Origin: Halomonas alkaliantarctica
GTDB taxonomy: Bacteria > Pseudomonadota > Gammaproteobacteria > Pseudomonadales > Halomonadaceae
Assembly: GCF_029854215.1 (NCBI RefSeq)
Contig: NZ_CP122961.1
Span: 310,001-374,000 of the forward strand
Direction of reading: 5' to 3'
DNA: 64,000 nt
The notes below the pieces were generated by a model, which saw only the letters and a program-made list of their open reading frames with translations, searched no databases and was not told where the DNA came from. A program made the position numbers and the translations under genes. Numbering within the stretch: position 1 is the first letter of the stretch; the number at the start of each line of letters is the position of its first letter. Positions 53,508 to 63,403 of this stretch are shown here, in pieces.

Positions 53508-54416
53508 TTAAACTGAAGGTTGGCTTAGGTGCTTCAACTCCATCAGCTTAGCGCGCTCAAGCAGAATATTAATGACCTTGTCATGGATGGCGTCATTGAG
53601 TGGGCCTGGCGTTAGCTCGGTTATCTGCTTTGCAAGGGTATCGCCGCTCACCACCATAATATCAGGGGCGGCTTCGCTGTTATCTATTTTCCAACCCGGC
53701 AGCACCAGTACGCCTCGTACGGGAACAGCCACGCCACAGCGACGCTCGAGCCAGTGGGCCAGCCAACTAACCCCTTGGCGTGTTTTATATAGCGGCCGTC
53801 GCTCTTGCCAATGTGGAAAACGCAACCGCTCGCGCTCCACCGCAACGGTATTGAGCTCATTGCCATCGGTGCCGATAGGGAGTGTCCTTGCACGTGTCTC
53901 TACCACAAACACCCCATTGGGCGTGACTACGACGTGATCAATTGTGAAGCTATCGGTGGGAACATCATGGAACACGTAGTAAGGATGCGCATCCGGGCGG
54001 ACTAAGCGCTCCAGCTCTTGACCAACAGCGAGTTCACAGGCTAAACCTAATTTTAAGCGCCGTATACGCTGATAGTCGCGTACTAACAGCAATGAAAACG
54101 TTAGTACCAGTAAGGTGCTGAGCAGGCCATACAATGCCCATTCGACCCAGTCTTGTTGCTCGACAAACAGCATGCGCCCCATCCCATAAACAAGCGGGGC
54201 GAGACTGATAATCGGCCCCAACGCGCCGTTTAAAAATAGACTGGAAAAAGCTTTGTCCAGACGGTAGCGAAGCGCTTGGCCCGGTTCATGAAGGGGGGCG
54301 TTAAATGGGGAGTGAACGCGAGCATCGTGAAGGCTGCGCAGGGCAAGGACAATACTCGCCATTGCTGCCATGGGGAATAAAAAGATCAGGGGTAGCACGT
54401 ATTCCAGCCAAGCCAT
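53508..54416 (-). CDS. Membrane-anchored NERD domain protein
   Basis: The 302-residue protein has three hydrophobic segments (about 4-26, 63-84 and 90-112) followed by a nuclease-related NERD domain (about 122-235) with FTIDHVVVTPNGVFVVETRA. The core Asp and Glu are present, but the usual Lys of the ExK motif is Arg here (ETR), which may weaken catalysis. Function is unknown; the soluble domain is probably cytosolic. It converges on dgt with 11 bp between the stops. Confidence 0.82.
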   Translation of the reverse strand: MAWLEYVLPLIFLFPMAAMASIVLALRSLHDARVHSPFNAPLHEPGQALRYRLDKAFSSLFLNGALGPIISLAPLVYGMGRMLFVEQQDWVEWALYGLLSTLLVLTFSLLLVRDYQRIRRLKLGLACELAVGQELERLVRPDAHPYYVFHDVPTDSFTIDHVVVTPNGVFVVETRARTLPIGTDGNELNTVAVERERLRFPHWQERRPLYKTRQGVSWLAHWLERRCGVAVPVRGVLVLPGWKIDNSEAAPDIMVVSGDTLAKQITELTPGPLNDAIHDKVINILLERAKLMELKHLSQPSV

Positions 54417-54486
54417 TGCAGTGCCTTGCTCTATAGAGACTTAACCAATGGTAAACCACGATGGTAAGTCATAGTGGTGTAGAGGC

Positions 54487-54861
54487 CTAGCCTCCAGCGA
54501 GTTTAACCTGGTAGCCAAGGTTGCTTAACTCTTGACGCAGGGTATCGCGGTGGTCGCCTTGAATTTCAATAACACCTTCTTTAACTGCTCCGCCCGTTCC
54601 ACAACGCTTTTTAAGCGTTTTTGCCAAGGTTTTAAGCTCTTCGCTAGGCAGTGGGATGCCACTAATGGTCGTAACGCCTTTGCCTTTCCGGCCACTCGTT
54701 TCGCGGCGAATGCGTACCACGCCATCAAGCGCTGCCAGACGCTGCTGTTCACTCAAATCATCGCAGTGGCAGTCATCGAGTGGTTCCCGGCAGGTGGGAC
54801 AGGTTTTGCCATGTTCGGTGGAGTAAACCAGCCCGCCGAGCTGGTCACGTAAAGAGGCCAT
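54487..54861 (-). CDS. yciH: SUI1/eIF1-like translation factor YciH
   Basis: This is a bacterial homologue of eukaryotic eIF1. The start at ATG 54861 (MASLRDQLGGLVYSTEHG, 124 residues) has AGGAG close by; the longer frame overlaps the upstream gene and lacks similarity. The N-terminal part has a small Cys cluster (CPTCREPLDDCHC), and the C-terminal SUI1 domain includes the GKGVTTISGIPL and KRCGTGGAVKEGVIEIQGD motifs. It overlaps the stop of the HAD gene by one base. Confidence 0.93.
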   Translation of the reverse strand: MASLRDQLGGLVYSTEHGKTCPTCREPLDDCHCDDLSEQQRLAALDGVVRIRRETSGRKGKGVTTISGIPLPSEELKTLAKTLKKRCGTGGAVKEGVIEIQGDHRDTLRQELSNLGYQVKLAGG

Positions 54862-55562
54862 TATTCTCCTCCCATTGAGTGTTGAGGCACAGGTGTTTTC
54901 CAATACTCACGCGTGAGCCGCTCCACTACGGCGGGTAACTGATACATATTGCTGATCATGATAGCGTTTTCAGGCGTTGTTTCAGCATCAGGGAAACGAT
55001 TTAAGTGGATTACCGTCATTCCCGCTTGAAGCGCCGCGCGTACACCTACCAAGGCATCGTCTATGGCAATGCAGTCACGCGCTGAATAGCCCATGATACT
55101 CGCTGCGTGTAGATGTAAACAGGGTTCGGGCTTCCAGCAATTGGCGGTATAGCCACTGAAAAAACGTTTGCCAAAGTAGTGGCTGAGTCCGGTAGCCTCT
55201 AGCGCCGTGCGAATTTTGCTTTCAGGCCCGTTAGAGACCACGGCACTGGGATAACCTGCCAAAACGTCCAGTGCCTCTTTGGCACCTGGTATGGTCGTCA
55301 ACTCCTGGGCAAGCCGGGTGGCTAAATTGGCCCGCATGGAGGCTTCCATACGGTCAAGCCGGTCAGGGTCAACGTCACCGTAGCGTTGCTGCAGTTCAGC
55401 AACGATGCGCCGGAAACGCGCTCCACGAAACTCACCGAGATAATCAGTAGACGCGAAAGGCAGGCCTACTGAATTAAGCCCAACGGCCATCTCTTCGGCC
55501 AGTAGCGGCTCACTATCGACGAGAGTGCCATCACAGTCAAACAGCAAAAGTGGGAGCGGCAT
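54861..55562 (-). CDS. HAD-superfamily phosphatase, subfamily IA
   Basis: The 233-residue product has HAD motif I LFDCDGTLVDSEPL with the nucleophile Asp, a helical cap, motif II VVSNGPESKI, the motif III Lys region and motif IV AIDDALVGVRAAL. It resembles E. coli YieH-type sugar-phosphate phosphatases (VSNGP is shared), but the substrate is uncertain. It is translationally coupled to yciH. Confidence 0.88.
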   Translation of the reverse strand: MPLPLLLFDCDGTLVDSEPLLAEEMAVGLNSVGLPFASTDYLGEFRGARFRRIVAELQQRYGDVDPDRLDRMEASMRANLATRLAQELTTIPGAKEALDVLAGYPSAVVSNGPESKIRTALEATGLSHYFGKRFFSGYTANCWKPEPCLHLHAASIMGYSARDCIAIDDALVGVRAALQAGMTVIHLNRFPDAETTPENAIMISNMYQLPAVVERLTREYWKTPVPQHSMGGE

Positions 55563-55847
55563 TGCGTTTCCTTGCAGCGGTTTAAGCGCTGCCAGTGTTA
55601 GTTGAAGCTATTCATACTGCTATTGAACGGGATTTTACGCCATTTGTGAACACTGTTTTGTTATTTTTTGCTTGCCTGAATGCGACTCTTGAGCCAGCTT
55701 AGATGGCTACGATCATTTTATTAGCGACTGTTGCAGGCCAGCTAGCGTCTGAACACGCTGTAGCGCTAGCGTTGGAAATGGCCCAACTGCGCTGAAGAGA
55801 TAGTAGGGATACACTATCCTGTCATACCACAATATGGAGAACACCCA

Positions 55848-56273
55848 ATGCGACTAACCCCTTGGATGCTACCCTTTGCACTCAGCGCTGCTTTGCTAAC
55901 GACGACGGGCTATGTGTTTGCTGATAGCCATGAGTCAGAGGGTGGGCAGCACGAGCCTATGGATGATGCAGCACTTGAAGAGGAGTACGGAATTAAAGCG
56001 GGATCAGTAAAGCGTGATGAAGATGAAGGCACTTCTTCTAGCGATTCCGAAGGCGCTGATGAGCAGGCGCGCGTCCGTGAAGAAGAGGAGGAGAAAAACG
56101 AAGACGTAGCCACCAGCGAGGGCGAGGCTAACGTAGAGTTAGAGCCTGGTGCGAGTGAAGAGCGAAGCCCGGAGGCTGGCACGGGCGGCACGGGCAGTCC
56201 CGACGATGCTATTCACAGCAGCGAAGAAGAGAATAGCGAAGATGATGAAGAAGGCACCGACGATAATGAGTAA
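55848..56273 (+). CDS. Exported, extremely acidic low-complexity protein
   Basis: I do not recognise a family. The 141-residue frame begins with a signal peptide (MRLTPWMLPFALSAALLTTT, probable cleavage after VFA at residue 25). The mature part of about 116 residues has about 44 Asp/Glu against seven Lys/Arg, is rich in Ser and Gly, has no Cys, and is surely disordered. TATGGAGAAC precedes the ATG. Such a polyanion in the periplasm could bind divalent cations or reflect halophily; this is inference. Codon pattern and the signal peptide support a real gene. Confidence 0.75.
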   Translation: MRLTPWMLPFALSAALLTTTGYVFADSHESEGGQHEPMDDAALEEEYGIKAGSVKRDEDEGTSSSDSEGADEQARVREEEEEKNEDVATSEGEANVELEPGASEERSPEAGTGGTGSPDDAIHSSEEENSEDDEEGTDDNE

Positions 56274-56289
56274 CGTCAGTGCCTAAGCG

Positions 56290-56640
56290 CTACTTGGCGA
56301 GTCGACGCGAGTTAGCGCTACTACGCTGATGGTAAGGTTTCATTGTGCGCTGGCTGGTAATCCACCAGGGAGCCTGCGTGCCGCTCATTGAATTGAGCAG
56401 CGCTTTTTGCATGACGAGGCCAGCTTCCATGCTGGCCTCGAGTTTTTCGGTCACCATGCGTTGATTTTCTTGCATCATTTTAGGGCTGAAAAATGGCTGT
56501 GTTTGCCATAAATGATTTCGCATAGCAATCGTCGATAAAGACGTCGACCATAGCTCAAAGGCCATGAGGCCGACCTTCCATATATCGAACATCGCTACCG
56601 GAGTAGTGGGCATTAGGGGAAACGGAGTAGTGGATTTCAT
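56290..56640 (-). CDS. Small uncharacterised protein, possibly phasin-like
   Basis: This is a 116-residue frame converging on the acidic-protein gene. The middle (about 17-85) reads as amphipathic helix with IWKVGLMAFELWSTSLSTIA and EKLEASMEAGLVMQKALLNS, the pattern of phasins that coat polyhydroxyalkanoate granules. The N-terminus has a Pro/Thr run and the C-terminus is basic (RRLAK). I cannot assign a family with certainty. If it is a phasin, it would fit the PHB thiolase at 22-23 kb. Confidence 0.6.
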   Translation of the reverse strand: MKSTTPFPLMPTTPVAMFDIWKVGLMAFELWSTSLSTIAMRNHLWQTQPFFSPKMMQENQRMVTEKLEASMEAGLVMQKALLNSMSGTQAPWWITSQRTMKPYHQRSSANSRRLAK

Positions 56641-56738
56641 CAGCGTTATGGCCTCCTTGCTGGAACACGAGACGTCGTGGCTTCATACCCAGTGTTAGCC
56701 TATCAATGCTGCGTTGCAACATCTATTTAATTAGCCAC

Positions 56739-56770
56739 AAAAAAAGACGACCACCGGGTCGTCTTTTTCG
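56739..56770. terminator. Bidirectional terminator downstream of fba
   Basis: The stem GACGACC (56746-56752) / GGTCGTC (56757-56763) is flanked by A7 and T5 runs, so it works on both strands. It ends the minus-strand fba transcript. Confidence 0.9.
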
Positions 56771-56789
56771 AAAGTGCGGCAGTGACAGT

Positions 56790-57854
56790 TTACTTTACCT
56801 TGGGAGCAAGCTCGCCGCGCTCATAGCGCAGGAACATCTCTTCCAGACTAATCGGCTTAATCTTGCTGGCGTTGCCAGCCGTGCCAAAGGCTTCGTAGCG
56901 AGCGATACATAGATCACGCATCGCGGTAACGGTCTCTTTCAAGAACTTACGCGGGTCGAATTCTGACGGGTTCTCAGCCAGGAAGCGACGCACTGCACCG
57001 GTAGAAGCCAAGCGCAGGTCGGTGTCGATGTTGACCTTGCGCACGCCGTGCTTAATCCCCTCAACGATCTCTTCAACGGGCACGCCATACGTTTCGGGGA
57101 TTTCGCCGCCGTATTGGTTAATCACTTCCAGCCACTCCTGGGGAACTGAAGAGGAGCCATGCATGACTAGGTGAGTATCCGGAATCCGCGCGTGGATTTC
57201 TTTAATACGCTGGATAGAGAGCGTGTCACCGGTAGGCGGCTTAGTGAACTTGTAAGCGCCGTGGCTGGTGCCAATGGCAATCGCCAGTGCGTCCACGTGG
57301 GTGGCTTTAACAAACTCTGCGGCTTCTTCTGGGTCGGTAAGCAGCTGTTCCATATCCAGCTTGCCTTCCGCGCCGATACCGTCTTCCTCTCCGGCCATGC
57401 CGGTTTCCAGGCTGCCCAGGCAGCCCAACTCACCTTCGACGGAAACGCCACAAGCGTGCGCCATTTCCACCGCGCGCCGAGTAACATTGACGTTATAGTC
57501 GTAGTCGGTGGGCGTTTTGCCATCTTCGCCCAAAGAGCCATCCATCATCACCGAGGAGAAGCCGAGCTGAATAGAGCGTTGGCAGATTGCAGGGCTGGTG
57601 CCGTGATCCTGGTGCATGACCACAGGGATATGCGGAAACTCTTCGACAGCCGCCAAAATCAGATGGCGCAGGAAAGGTGCACCCGCGTACTTACGTGCAC
57701 CGGCAGATGCTTGCACGATGACAGGTGAATCGGTGGCATCAGCGGCTTCCATAATGGCGCGCATCTGCTCAAGGTTGTTGACGTTGAACGCCGGAATGCC
57801 GTAACCGTATTCGGCGGCGTGGTCGAGCATTTGGCGCATGCTGATCAAAGCCAT
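56790..57854 (-). CDS. fba: Class II fructose-1,6-bisphosphate aldolase
   Basis: This zinc-dependent aldolase splits fructose-1,6-bisphosphate and also works in gluconeogenesis. The 354 residues are of the Calvin-type class II group (Pseudomonas Fda has 354). Zinc ligands lie in [28 protein letters not shown] and [10 protein letters not shown], and the phosphate loop in [12 protein letters not shown]. It is the last gene of the tkt-lrgAB-epd-pgk-fba direction, 98 bp after pgk. Confidence 0.97.
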   Translation of the reverse strand: MALISMRQMLDHAAEYGYGIPAFNVNNLEQMRAIMEAADATDSPVIVQASAGARKYAGAPFLRHLILAAVEEFPHIPVVMHQDHGTSPAICQRSIQLGFSSVMMDGSLGEDGKTPTDYDYNVNVTRRAVEMAHACGVSVEGELGCLGSLETGMAGEEDGIGAEGKLDMEQLLTDPEEAAEFVKATHVDALAIAIGTSHGAYKFTKPPTGDTLSIQRIKEIHARIPDTHLVMHGSSSVPQEWLEVINQYGGEIPETYGVPVEEIVEGIKHGVRKVNIDTDLRLASTGAVRRFLAENPSEFDPRKFLKETVTAMRDLCIARYEAFGTAGNASKIKPISLEEMFLRYERGELAPKVK

Positions 57855-57952
57855 GAAGTTACCTTATCTATGTTGTAGAGACTGGGTTGTCAAAACAGAG
57901 TTATCAAAAATGAGCTGTAAAGACTGAGCGTTCAGGTTCAAGTCGTGCAATG

Positions 57953-59122
57953 TTAACCGCGTTTGGCGGCAGCTTCGAGGGCAGCGACGGCAGGCAATTG
58001 CTTGCCTTCGACATATTCAAGAAACGCGCCGCCGCCGGTAGAAATATACGAAACGCGATCCGAAATGGCATATTTATCAATGGCCGCTAACGTATCGCCG
58101 CCACCCGCAATAGAGAAGCCTGCGCTATCGGCGATGGCCTGCGCGATCACCTGAGTGCCTTTACCAAACTGGTCGATTTCAAATACACCGACGGGGCCGT
58201 TCCACAAAATAGTGCCAGCGTCTTTGAGCATGCTGGCCAAATGTGCAGCAGTGTCTGGGCCAATATCCAGAATCATCTCATTGTCAGCCACCTGATCGAC
58301 CGGCTTGACAGTGGCCTTGGCCGATTCGGAAAACTCGGTGGCAACGACAACATCGGTAGGAAGCGGAATCGAGACCTTCTCCATCAGCGCTTTAGCTTGG
58401 CCTACCAAATCGGCTTCATGGAGTGATTTGCCAACATTGTACCCCGCAGCGGCAATAAAGGTGTTGGCGATACCGCCGCCGACAATCAGTTGATCGCATT
58501 TATCAGCCAGCGCGGTGAGAACATCCAGCTTGGTAGAGACCTTCGAACCGCCGACGATGGCTGCCATGGGCCGGGCTGGATGCGCCAGCGCTTTTTCAAG
58601 CGCATCGAGTTCCTGGGCAAGCAATGGGCCAGCGCAGGCGCTGGGGGCAAAACGCGCCACGCCGTGGGTAGAGGCTTGAGCTCGGTGGGCGGTGCCAAAC
58701 GCGTCCATTACAAAGATATCGCACAGCGCGGCGTACTGTTTCGCCAGCTGTTCATCGTCTTTGTTCTCGCCGCTGTTAAAGCGCACGTTCTCTAGCAGTA
58801 CGATGTCGCCGTTGGCGAGATCCAGCGTTTCACCCAGATAGGCTTTAATCAGCGGCACTGGGCGGCCTAATAGTTCACCCAAGTGTTCAGCCACCGGCGC
58901 CAGGGAAAACTCCTCGGCGGGTTCGCCTTCGGTGGGGCGTCCTAAATGGCTCATCAACATCACCTTCGCCCCAGCCTTTGCGGCGGCTTGGATGGTTGGC
59001 AGTGCAGCACGCAGCCGGGCGTCGCTGGAGACGCGGCCATGTTTGATGGGCACATTCAAATCTTCACGAATCAGCACGCGTTGTCCTTCCAAGGGAAGGT
59101 CAGTCATCTTTTTTACGTTCAT
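57953..59122 (-). CDS. pgk: Phosphoglycerate kinase
   Basis: Pgk transfers phosphate between 1,3-bisphosphoglycerate and ADP. The 389-residue two-domain enzyme shows [12 protein letters not shown] and [13 protein letters not shown] in the N-domain, and [18 protein letters not shown] and the nucleotide loop [10 protein letters not shown] in the C-domain. It lies between epd and fba in the order seen in Pseudomonas and E. coli (epd-pgk-fba). Confidence 0.98.
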   Translation of the reverse strand: MNVKKMTDLPLEGQRVLIREDLNVPIKHGRVSSDARLRAALPTIQAAAKAGAKVMLMSHLGRPTEGEPAEEFSLAPVAEHLGELLGRPVPLIKAYLGETLDLANGDIVLLENVRFNSGENKDDEQLAKQYAALCDIFVMDAFGTAHRAQASTHGVARFAPSACAGPLLAQELDALEKALAHPARPMAAIVGGSKVSTKLDVLTALADKCDQLIVGGGIANTFIAAAGYNVGKSLHEADLVGQAKALMEKVSIPLPTDVVVATEFSESAKATVKPVDQVADNEMILDIGPDTAAHLASMLKDAGTILWNGPVGVFEIDQFGKGTQVIAQAIADSAGFSIAGGGDTLAAIDKYAISDRVSYISTGGGAFLEYVEGKQLPAVAALEAAAKRG

Positions 59123-59182
59123 GGAAGCGGTTTCCTCGTGTTTAGGCCGTGGAACTCAATATAAACAGCTAATGCAAATAGG

Positions 59183-60220
59183 TTACGTATCTGTCGAAAG
59201 TCTGGCCAGTCGCTGGCTAATATCAAGCATACGGTTAGCGAACCCCCACTCGTTGTCGAACCAGCACAGCAGCTTGATAAGGCGCTTGCCCGCTACCCGT
59301 GTCTGGGTAGCGTCCAGGATGCCTGAGCGAGGGTCGTGATTAAAATCAACCGACGCCATGGGCGCTTCAGTATAGCCAAGCACGCCTTTTAAGCGCTGCT
59401 GGCTGGCGGCCAGCAGTAGCGTATTCACATCGTCCCGGTGGGTGTCGCGTCTGACGGTGAGCGCCACGTCCATAGCAGAGACATTGATCGTGGGGACGCG
59501 TACGTGGAGGCATTCAAAGCGGCCCGCAAGATTGGGCATCAAGCGGCTAATGCCGAGAGCCAAGCCGGTATCCACCGGCACAATAGAGTGCATTGCCGAT
59601 CGGGTAAGGCGCAGGTCAGTCTGGTGGTAGGCATCGATCACCGGCTGGTCGTTCATCGCCGAGTGAATCGTCGTGGTGACACCGTGCTCAAGACCGAGAG
59701 CTTCATCCAGAACGGTCAACAGCGGCACCAGGCAGTTGGTGGTGCACGAGGCGGCAGATAGAACGCGCTGAGAAAGCGCCAGCTCACCTTCATTAATGCC
59801 CCACACAATGGTGGCATCGACATCATTTTCCGCTGGCTGGGAGAACAGCAGCCGCTTAGCACCTGCCGCTAAGTGCAGTTCAGCGGTGGCACGATCTTTA
59901 AAGCTCCCAGAGCACTCTAACACCAGATCTACGTCAAGCGCCTTCCAGGGCAGCTCGCGTGGGTCTTGTTCGCATAGTACCTGGATGCGCTGGCCGTTGA
60001 CGATAAGGTACTGCCCGTCGTGGTCGACGTCACCGGGAAAGCGGCCATGGGTGGTGTCGTAACGGGTGAGATAGGTGATAGTCGCGAGATCAGAGAGTTC
60101 ATTAATAGCGACCACTTCAAGTTCGGGGTGTCGCCGCTCGACGAGCGCCCGCAACACGCATTGGCCAATGCGTCCGTAACCGTTAATGGCGATGCGATAC
60201 CTGGGAGCAGAATTAGCCAT
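59183..60220 (-). CDS. epd: Erythrose-4-phosphate dehydrogenase
   Basis: Epd oxidises erythrose-4-phosphate to 4-phosphoerythronate for pyridoxal phosphate synthesis. It belongs to the GAPDH family. The Rossmann start IAINGYGRIGQ, catalytic Cys159 in SAASCTTNCL and His186 in TTIHSAMNDQPVIDAYH are present. The NDQPVIDAYH run and the position before pgk favour Epd (345 residues; E. coli 339) over GAPDH. It is preceded by the tkt gene, whose product makes erythrose-4-phosphate. Confidence 0.93.
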   Translation of the reverse strand: MANSAPRYRIAINGYGRIGQCVLRALVERRHPELEVVAINELSDLATITYLTRYDTTHGRFPGDVDHDGQYLIVNGQRIQVLCEQDPRELPWKALDVDLVLECSGSFKDRATAELHLAAGAKRLLFSQPAENDVDATIVWGINEGELALSQRVLSAASCTTNCLVPLLTVLDEALGLEHGVTTTIHSAMNDQPVIDAYHQTDLRLTRSAMHSIVPVDTGLALGISRLMPNLAGRFECLHVRVPTINVSAMDVALTVRRDTHRDDVNTLLLAASQQRLKGVLGYTEAPMASVDFNHDPRSGILDATQTRVAGKRLIKLLCWFDNEWGFANRMLDISQRLARLSTDT

Positions 60221-60339
60221 GCAGAAGGGTGGCTCTTAAAAGTGAAACAGTGATCGAAACGTGTAACGCTGTCTAAGTTAAAACTCGTTGCAATGATAAC
60301 TTATTTCAGAGGACGATTCTTATCAACGCCCCGTGCCCA

Positions 60340-61065
60340 TTAGCCGCCCATACCTACTAATCGCCAGGCGAGTGGCAGCAGTACCGCGGTGAAAATACCG
60401 GTAAGGCTCATGCCCAGTGAGGCAAAAGCACCTGCGGTGGGGCTGATCTCAAACGCTCTTACCGTACCAATGGCATGGCCGTTAAGTCCCAAGGCGAAAC
60501 CGATCAAGCGCTCGTCGTCAATATGCAGCCAACGCGCAGCGAGGCTGACACAGGGAATCGTGATCACCCCGGTAACCAGCAGTGCACCCAACAGCAGTGC
60601 CGTGGTGCCGCCAAGCTGTTCCGTAATGCCGATAGCGATGGGTGCAGTCACCGATTTAGCGGCAATGGATGCGAGTATGGTGTCCGAGCTGCCCAGCAAC
60701 CAAGCAATGGCCAGCGAGTAGCAAGCCGCCAGTGTCGCAGCGATGGGCAAACAAATCGCCAGCGGTCGCCACAGCTCAACGATGCGCGGCAACTGTTGAT
60801 AAAGCGGCATCCCCAGCGCCACCGTGGCTGGCCCCAATAGCACCGTTAGCCATTTCGCCCCCTGCTGATAGTCAGTGTACGGCAAGCCTATCAGCGCTAA
60901 CGCCCCTGCCAATAGCAGCGCCGCGATCAAAATAGCGGGCAACCAAGAAGGGCGCCTTAAACGTTGGAACAGAGCGCTACCCAGCAAATAAGCGGCGAGC
61001 GTTAATCCCACCGCAAACAGCGGGGTGGTGGTTAATAGAGAGAGAAGCGGTGTATCAGCGGACAT
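60340..61065 (-). CDS. lrgB: LrgB/CidB family membrane protein
   Basis: The 241-residue protein has about seven to eight hydrophobic segments and the LrgB signatures GPATVALGMPLYQQ, AAKSVTAPIAIGI and NGHAIGTVRAFE. LrgA/LrgB pairs were first described as modulators of murein hydrolase activity and lysis in staphylococci. Later work links them to pyruvate or glycolate transport in other organisms. It overlaps lrgA by 11 bases. Placement among sugar-phosphate genes fits a metabolite-export role, which is inference. Confidence 0.92.
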   Translation of the reverse strand: MSADTPLLSLLTTTPLFAVGLTLAAYLLGSALFQRLRRPSWLPAILIAALLLAGALALIGLPYTDYQQGAKWLTVLLGPATVALGMPLYQQLPRIVELWRPLAICLPIAATLAACYSLAIAWLLGSSDTILASIAAKSVTAPIAIGITEQLGGTTALLLGALLVTGVITIPCVSLAARWLHIDDERLIGFALGLNGHAIGTVRAFEISPTAGAFASLGMSLTGIFTAVLLPLAWRLVGMGG

Positions 61066-61408
61066 TGGGTTGCCCGATTAGTCGCTTGAGCAGCCACAGC
61101 GTGGTCACCACACTGAGTAGCGTGCCCAGCAATAGCGCGATAAGGATAGCCGTCCACTGCCCGGCCAGCTCACCGATGATAAAAAACACCCCAACAACGC
61201 CGGGCATAATCAGCATGGCAAGTAGTGCAATCAGTGGCTGGGCGGCAGCGGCAATGTTGTTAGGTACACGGCCCCGAACGGCGAGCGTCGCGCAGAGCAG
61301 CAGCATGCCGATCACGCCAGACGAGATTGGCAAAGCGGTGAAGTGGATCACCACTTCACCAATAAGCCAGTAGCTAATCAGCCATAGAAAGCCACTAAGT
61401 GCTGGCAT
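61055..61408 (-). CDS. lrgA: LrgA/CidA family holin-like protein
   Basis: The 117-residue protein has four hydrophobic segments and the LrgA pattern LISYWLIGEVVIHFTALPIS-type start with PGVVGVFFIIG in the middle. LrgA partners LrgB in the membrane. The start is three bases after the tkt stop, and the end overlaps lrgB by 11 bases, so the pair is probably read from the tkt transcript. There is no LytSR-type regulator next to it in the window. Confidence 0.9.
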   Translation of the reverse strand: MPALSGFLWLISYWLIGEVVIHFTALPISSGVIGMLLLCATLAVRGRVPNNIAAAAQPLIALLAMLIMPGVVGVFFIIGELAGQWTAILIALLLGTLLSVVTTLWLLKRLIGQPNVR

Positions 61409-61411
61409 GGC

Positions 61412-63403
61412 TTAGCCGAGTAGTTCGTTGGCTTGCTTGACCACATTCTCGACAGTAAAGCCGAAGTGTTTAAACAGATCGCCCGCCGGCGCAGATTCGC
61501 CGTAGGTGGTCATGCCGATCACGCGGCCTTCCAGACCCACATACTTGTACCAGTAGTCAGCGTGAGCGGCTTCGATAGCAATACGCTTGGTCACCGCTTT
61601 GGGCAGTACGCTCTCACGGTACTCGGCATCCTGGCCGTTAAAGCGATAGGCCGAGGGCATGGAGACCACGCGTACCGCTTTGCCCTGCTGCTCAAGCTCG
61701 GCGGCGGCGTCCATCGCCAGGGCCACTTCAGAGCCAGTGGCAATCAGAATCAACTCCGGTGTTCCTTCGCTGTCCTTAAGAACGTACGCACCGTTTTGAA
61801 TGGCTGCCAGCTGCGCTTTGGTGCGCTGCTGGTGGGGCAGGTTCTGGCGTGACAGTACTAGCGCGGTGGGGCCAGAGTGACGCTTGATGGCGGCATCCCA
61901 AGAGGCGGCGGTTTCCACCGCATCGCAGGGGCGCCAGGTGTTTAGGTTCGGCGTAGTACGCAGGCTGGTGAGCTGCTCGATCGGCTGGTGGGTCGGGCCA
62001 TCTTCACCCAGACCGATGGAGTCGTGGGTAAACACGTAAATCACCTGCTGGCCCATCAGCGACGCCATGCGGATCGAGTTACGCATGTACTCCATAAAGA
62101 TCAGGAAGGTCGCGCCGTAAGGTACCAAGCCGCCGTGCAGGGCGATGCCGTTCATGACCGCGCCCATGCCGAACTCACGCACACCGTAGTGCAGGTAGTT
62201 ACCGCTGGCGTCTTCAGGGGTGATCGCTTTGGCGCCTTTCCAGAAGGTCAGGTTAGATGGCGCCAAGTCGGCACTGCCGCCCAGCAGCTCCGGCATTTTC
62301 GGGCCAATGGCATTTAACACTTCAAAGGAGGCTTTGCGTGACGCAATGGTCTCGCCACGCTCTTGGGCCTGCTCAATCAAGGCTTCGGTAGGCAGTTCCG
62401 CGGGCAACTGGCGCTTCATCCGGCGGGTGAACTCTCGCGCTTCCGTGGGGAAGGCTTCAGCATAGCGGGCAAACCGCGCATCCCACGCCTGCTGGGCCGC
62501 TTTTCCAGCTTCACGGGCATCCCAGCCCGAGTAGATTGGTTCGGGAATATGGAACGGAGCGTGCGGCCAGTCGAGCTGGGTGCGGGCCAGGGCCACTTCA
62601 TCATCGCCTAGGGGAGCGCCGTGAGCGTCTTCCTTGCCCTGCTTGTTGGGAGCACCAAAACCGATAATGGTCTTGCAGATAATCAGGCTCGGCTTATCGT
62701 CATGGCTCTTGGCCAGCTCAATAGCGGCTTTGATCTCTTCAGGCTTGTGACCATCTACATTGGGCACCACGTGCCAGCCGTAAGCTTCAAACCGCTTGGC
62801 GGTATCGTCGGTAAACCAGCCTTCCACTTCACCATCAATGGAGATGCCGTTATCGTCGTATACAGTGATCAGCTTACCCAACTGCTGGGTGCCGGCCAGT
62901 GAGGCCGCTTCATGGGAGATCCCTTCCATTAAGCAGCCGTCACCAACAAAGCACCATGTGTGATGGTCCACAATTGTGTGACCGGGGCGGTTGAACTGCG
63001 CCGCCATGGTTTTTTCAGCAATCGCAAAGCCCACAGCGTTGGCAAAACCCTGACCCAGCGGGCCAGTGGTGGTTTCAATGCCAGGCGCATAACCGAATTC
63101 CGGGTGGCCCGCGGTGGGCGAGTGCAACTGACGGAAATTCTGCAGCTGTTCCAGGCTCAGCTCGTAGCCACTGAGGTGCAGCAGCGAGTAAAGCAGCATG
63201 GAGCCGTGGCCATTGGAGAGCACAAAGCGATCACGATCGGCCCACTTGGGGTCTTCGGGGTTGTGCTTGAGGTAGTCATTCCATAGCACTTCGGCGATAT
63301 CAGCCATACCCATGGGGGCGCCCGGGTGGCCTGACTTGGCCTTCTGAACGGCATCCATGGACAGGGCGCGAATGGCATTGGCTAACTCAAAACGGGACGG
63401 CAT
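61412..63403 (-). CDS. tkt: Transketolase
   Basis: Transketolase moves two-carbon units between sugar phosphates with thiamine diphosphate. The 663 residues equal the family. The thiamine motif [18 protein letters not shown], the N-terminal [20 protein letters not shown] and [19 protein letters not shown] are all visible. It lies at the head of the tkt-lrgA-lrgB-epd-pgk-fba series on the minus strand and is divergent from metK across 254 bp, as in Pseudomonas. Confidence 0.98.
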   Translation of the reverse strand: MPSRFELANAIRALSMDAVQKAKSGHPGAPMGMADIAEVLWNDYLKHNPEDPKWADRDRFVLSNGHGSMLLYSLLHLSGYELSLEQLQNFRQLHSPTAGHPEFGYAPGIETTTGPLGQGFANAVGFAIAEKTMAAQFNRPGHTIVDHHTWCFVGDGCLMEGISHEAASLAGTQQLGKLITVYDDNGISIDGEVEGWFTDDTAKRFEAYGWHVVPNVDGHKPEEIKAAIELAKSHDDKPSLIICKTIIGFGAPNKQGKEDAHGAPLGDDEVALARTQLDWPHAPFHIPEPIYSGWDAREAGKAAQQAWDARFARYAEAFPTEAREFTRRMKRQLPAELPTEALIEQAQERGETIASRKASFEVLNAIGPKMPELLGGSADLAPSNLTFWKGAKAITPEDASGNYLHYGVREFGMGAVMNGIALHGGLVPYGATFLIFMEYMRNSIRMASLMGQQVIYVFTHDSIGLGEDGPTHQPIEQLTSLRTTPNLNTWRPCDAVETAASWDAAIKRHSGPTALVLSRQNLPHQQRTKAQLAAIQNGAYVLKDSEGTPELILIATGSEVALAMDAAAELEQQGKAVRVVSMPSAYRFNGQDAEYRESVLPKAVTKRIAIEAAHADYWYKYVGLEGRVIGMTTYGESAPAGDLFKHFGFTVENVVKQANELLG

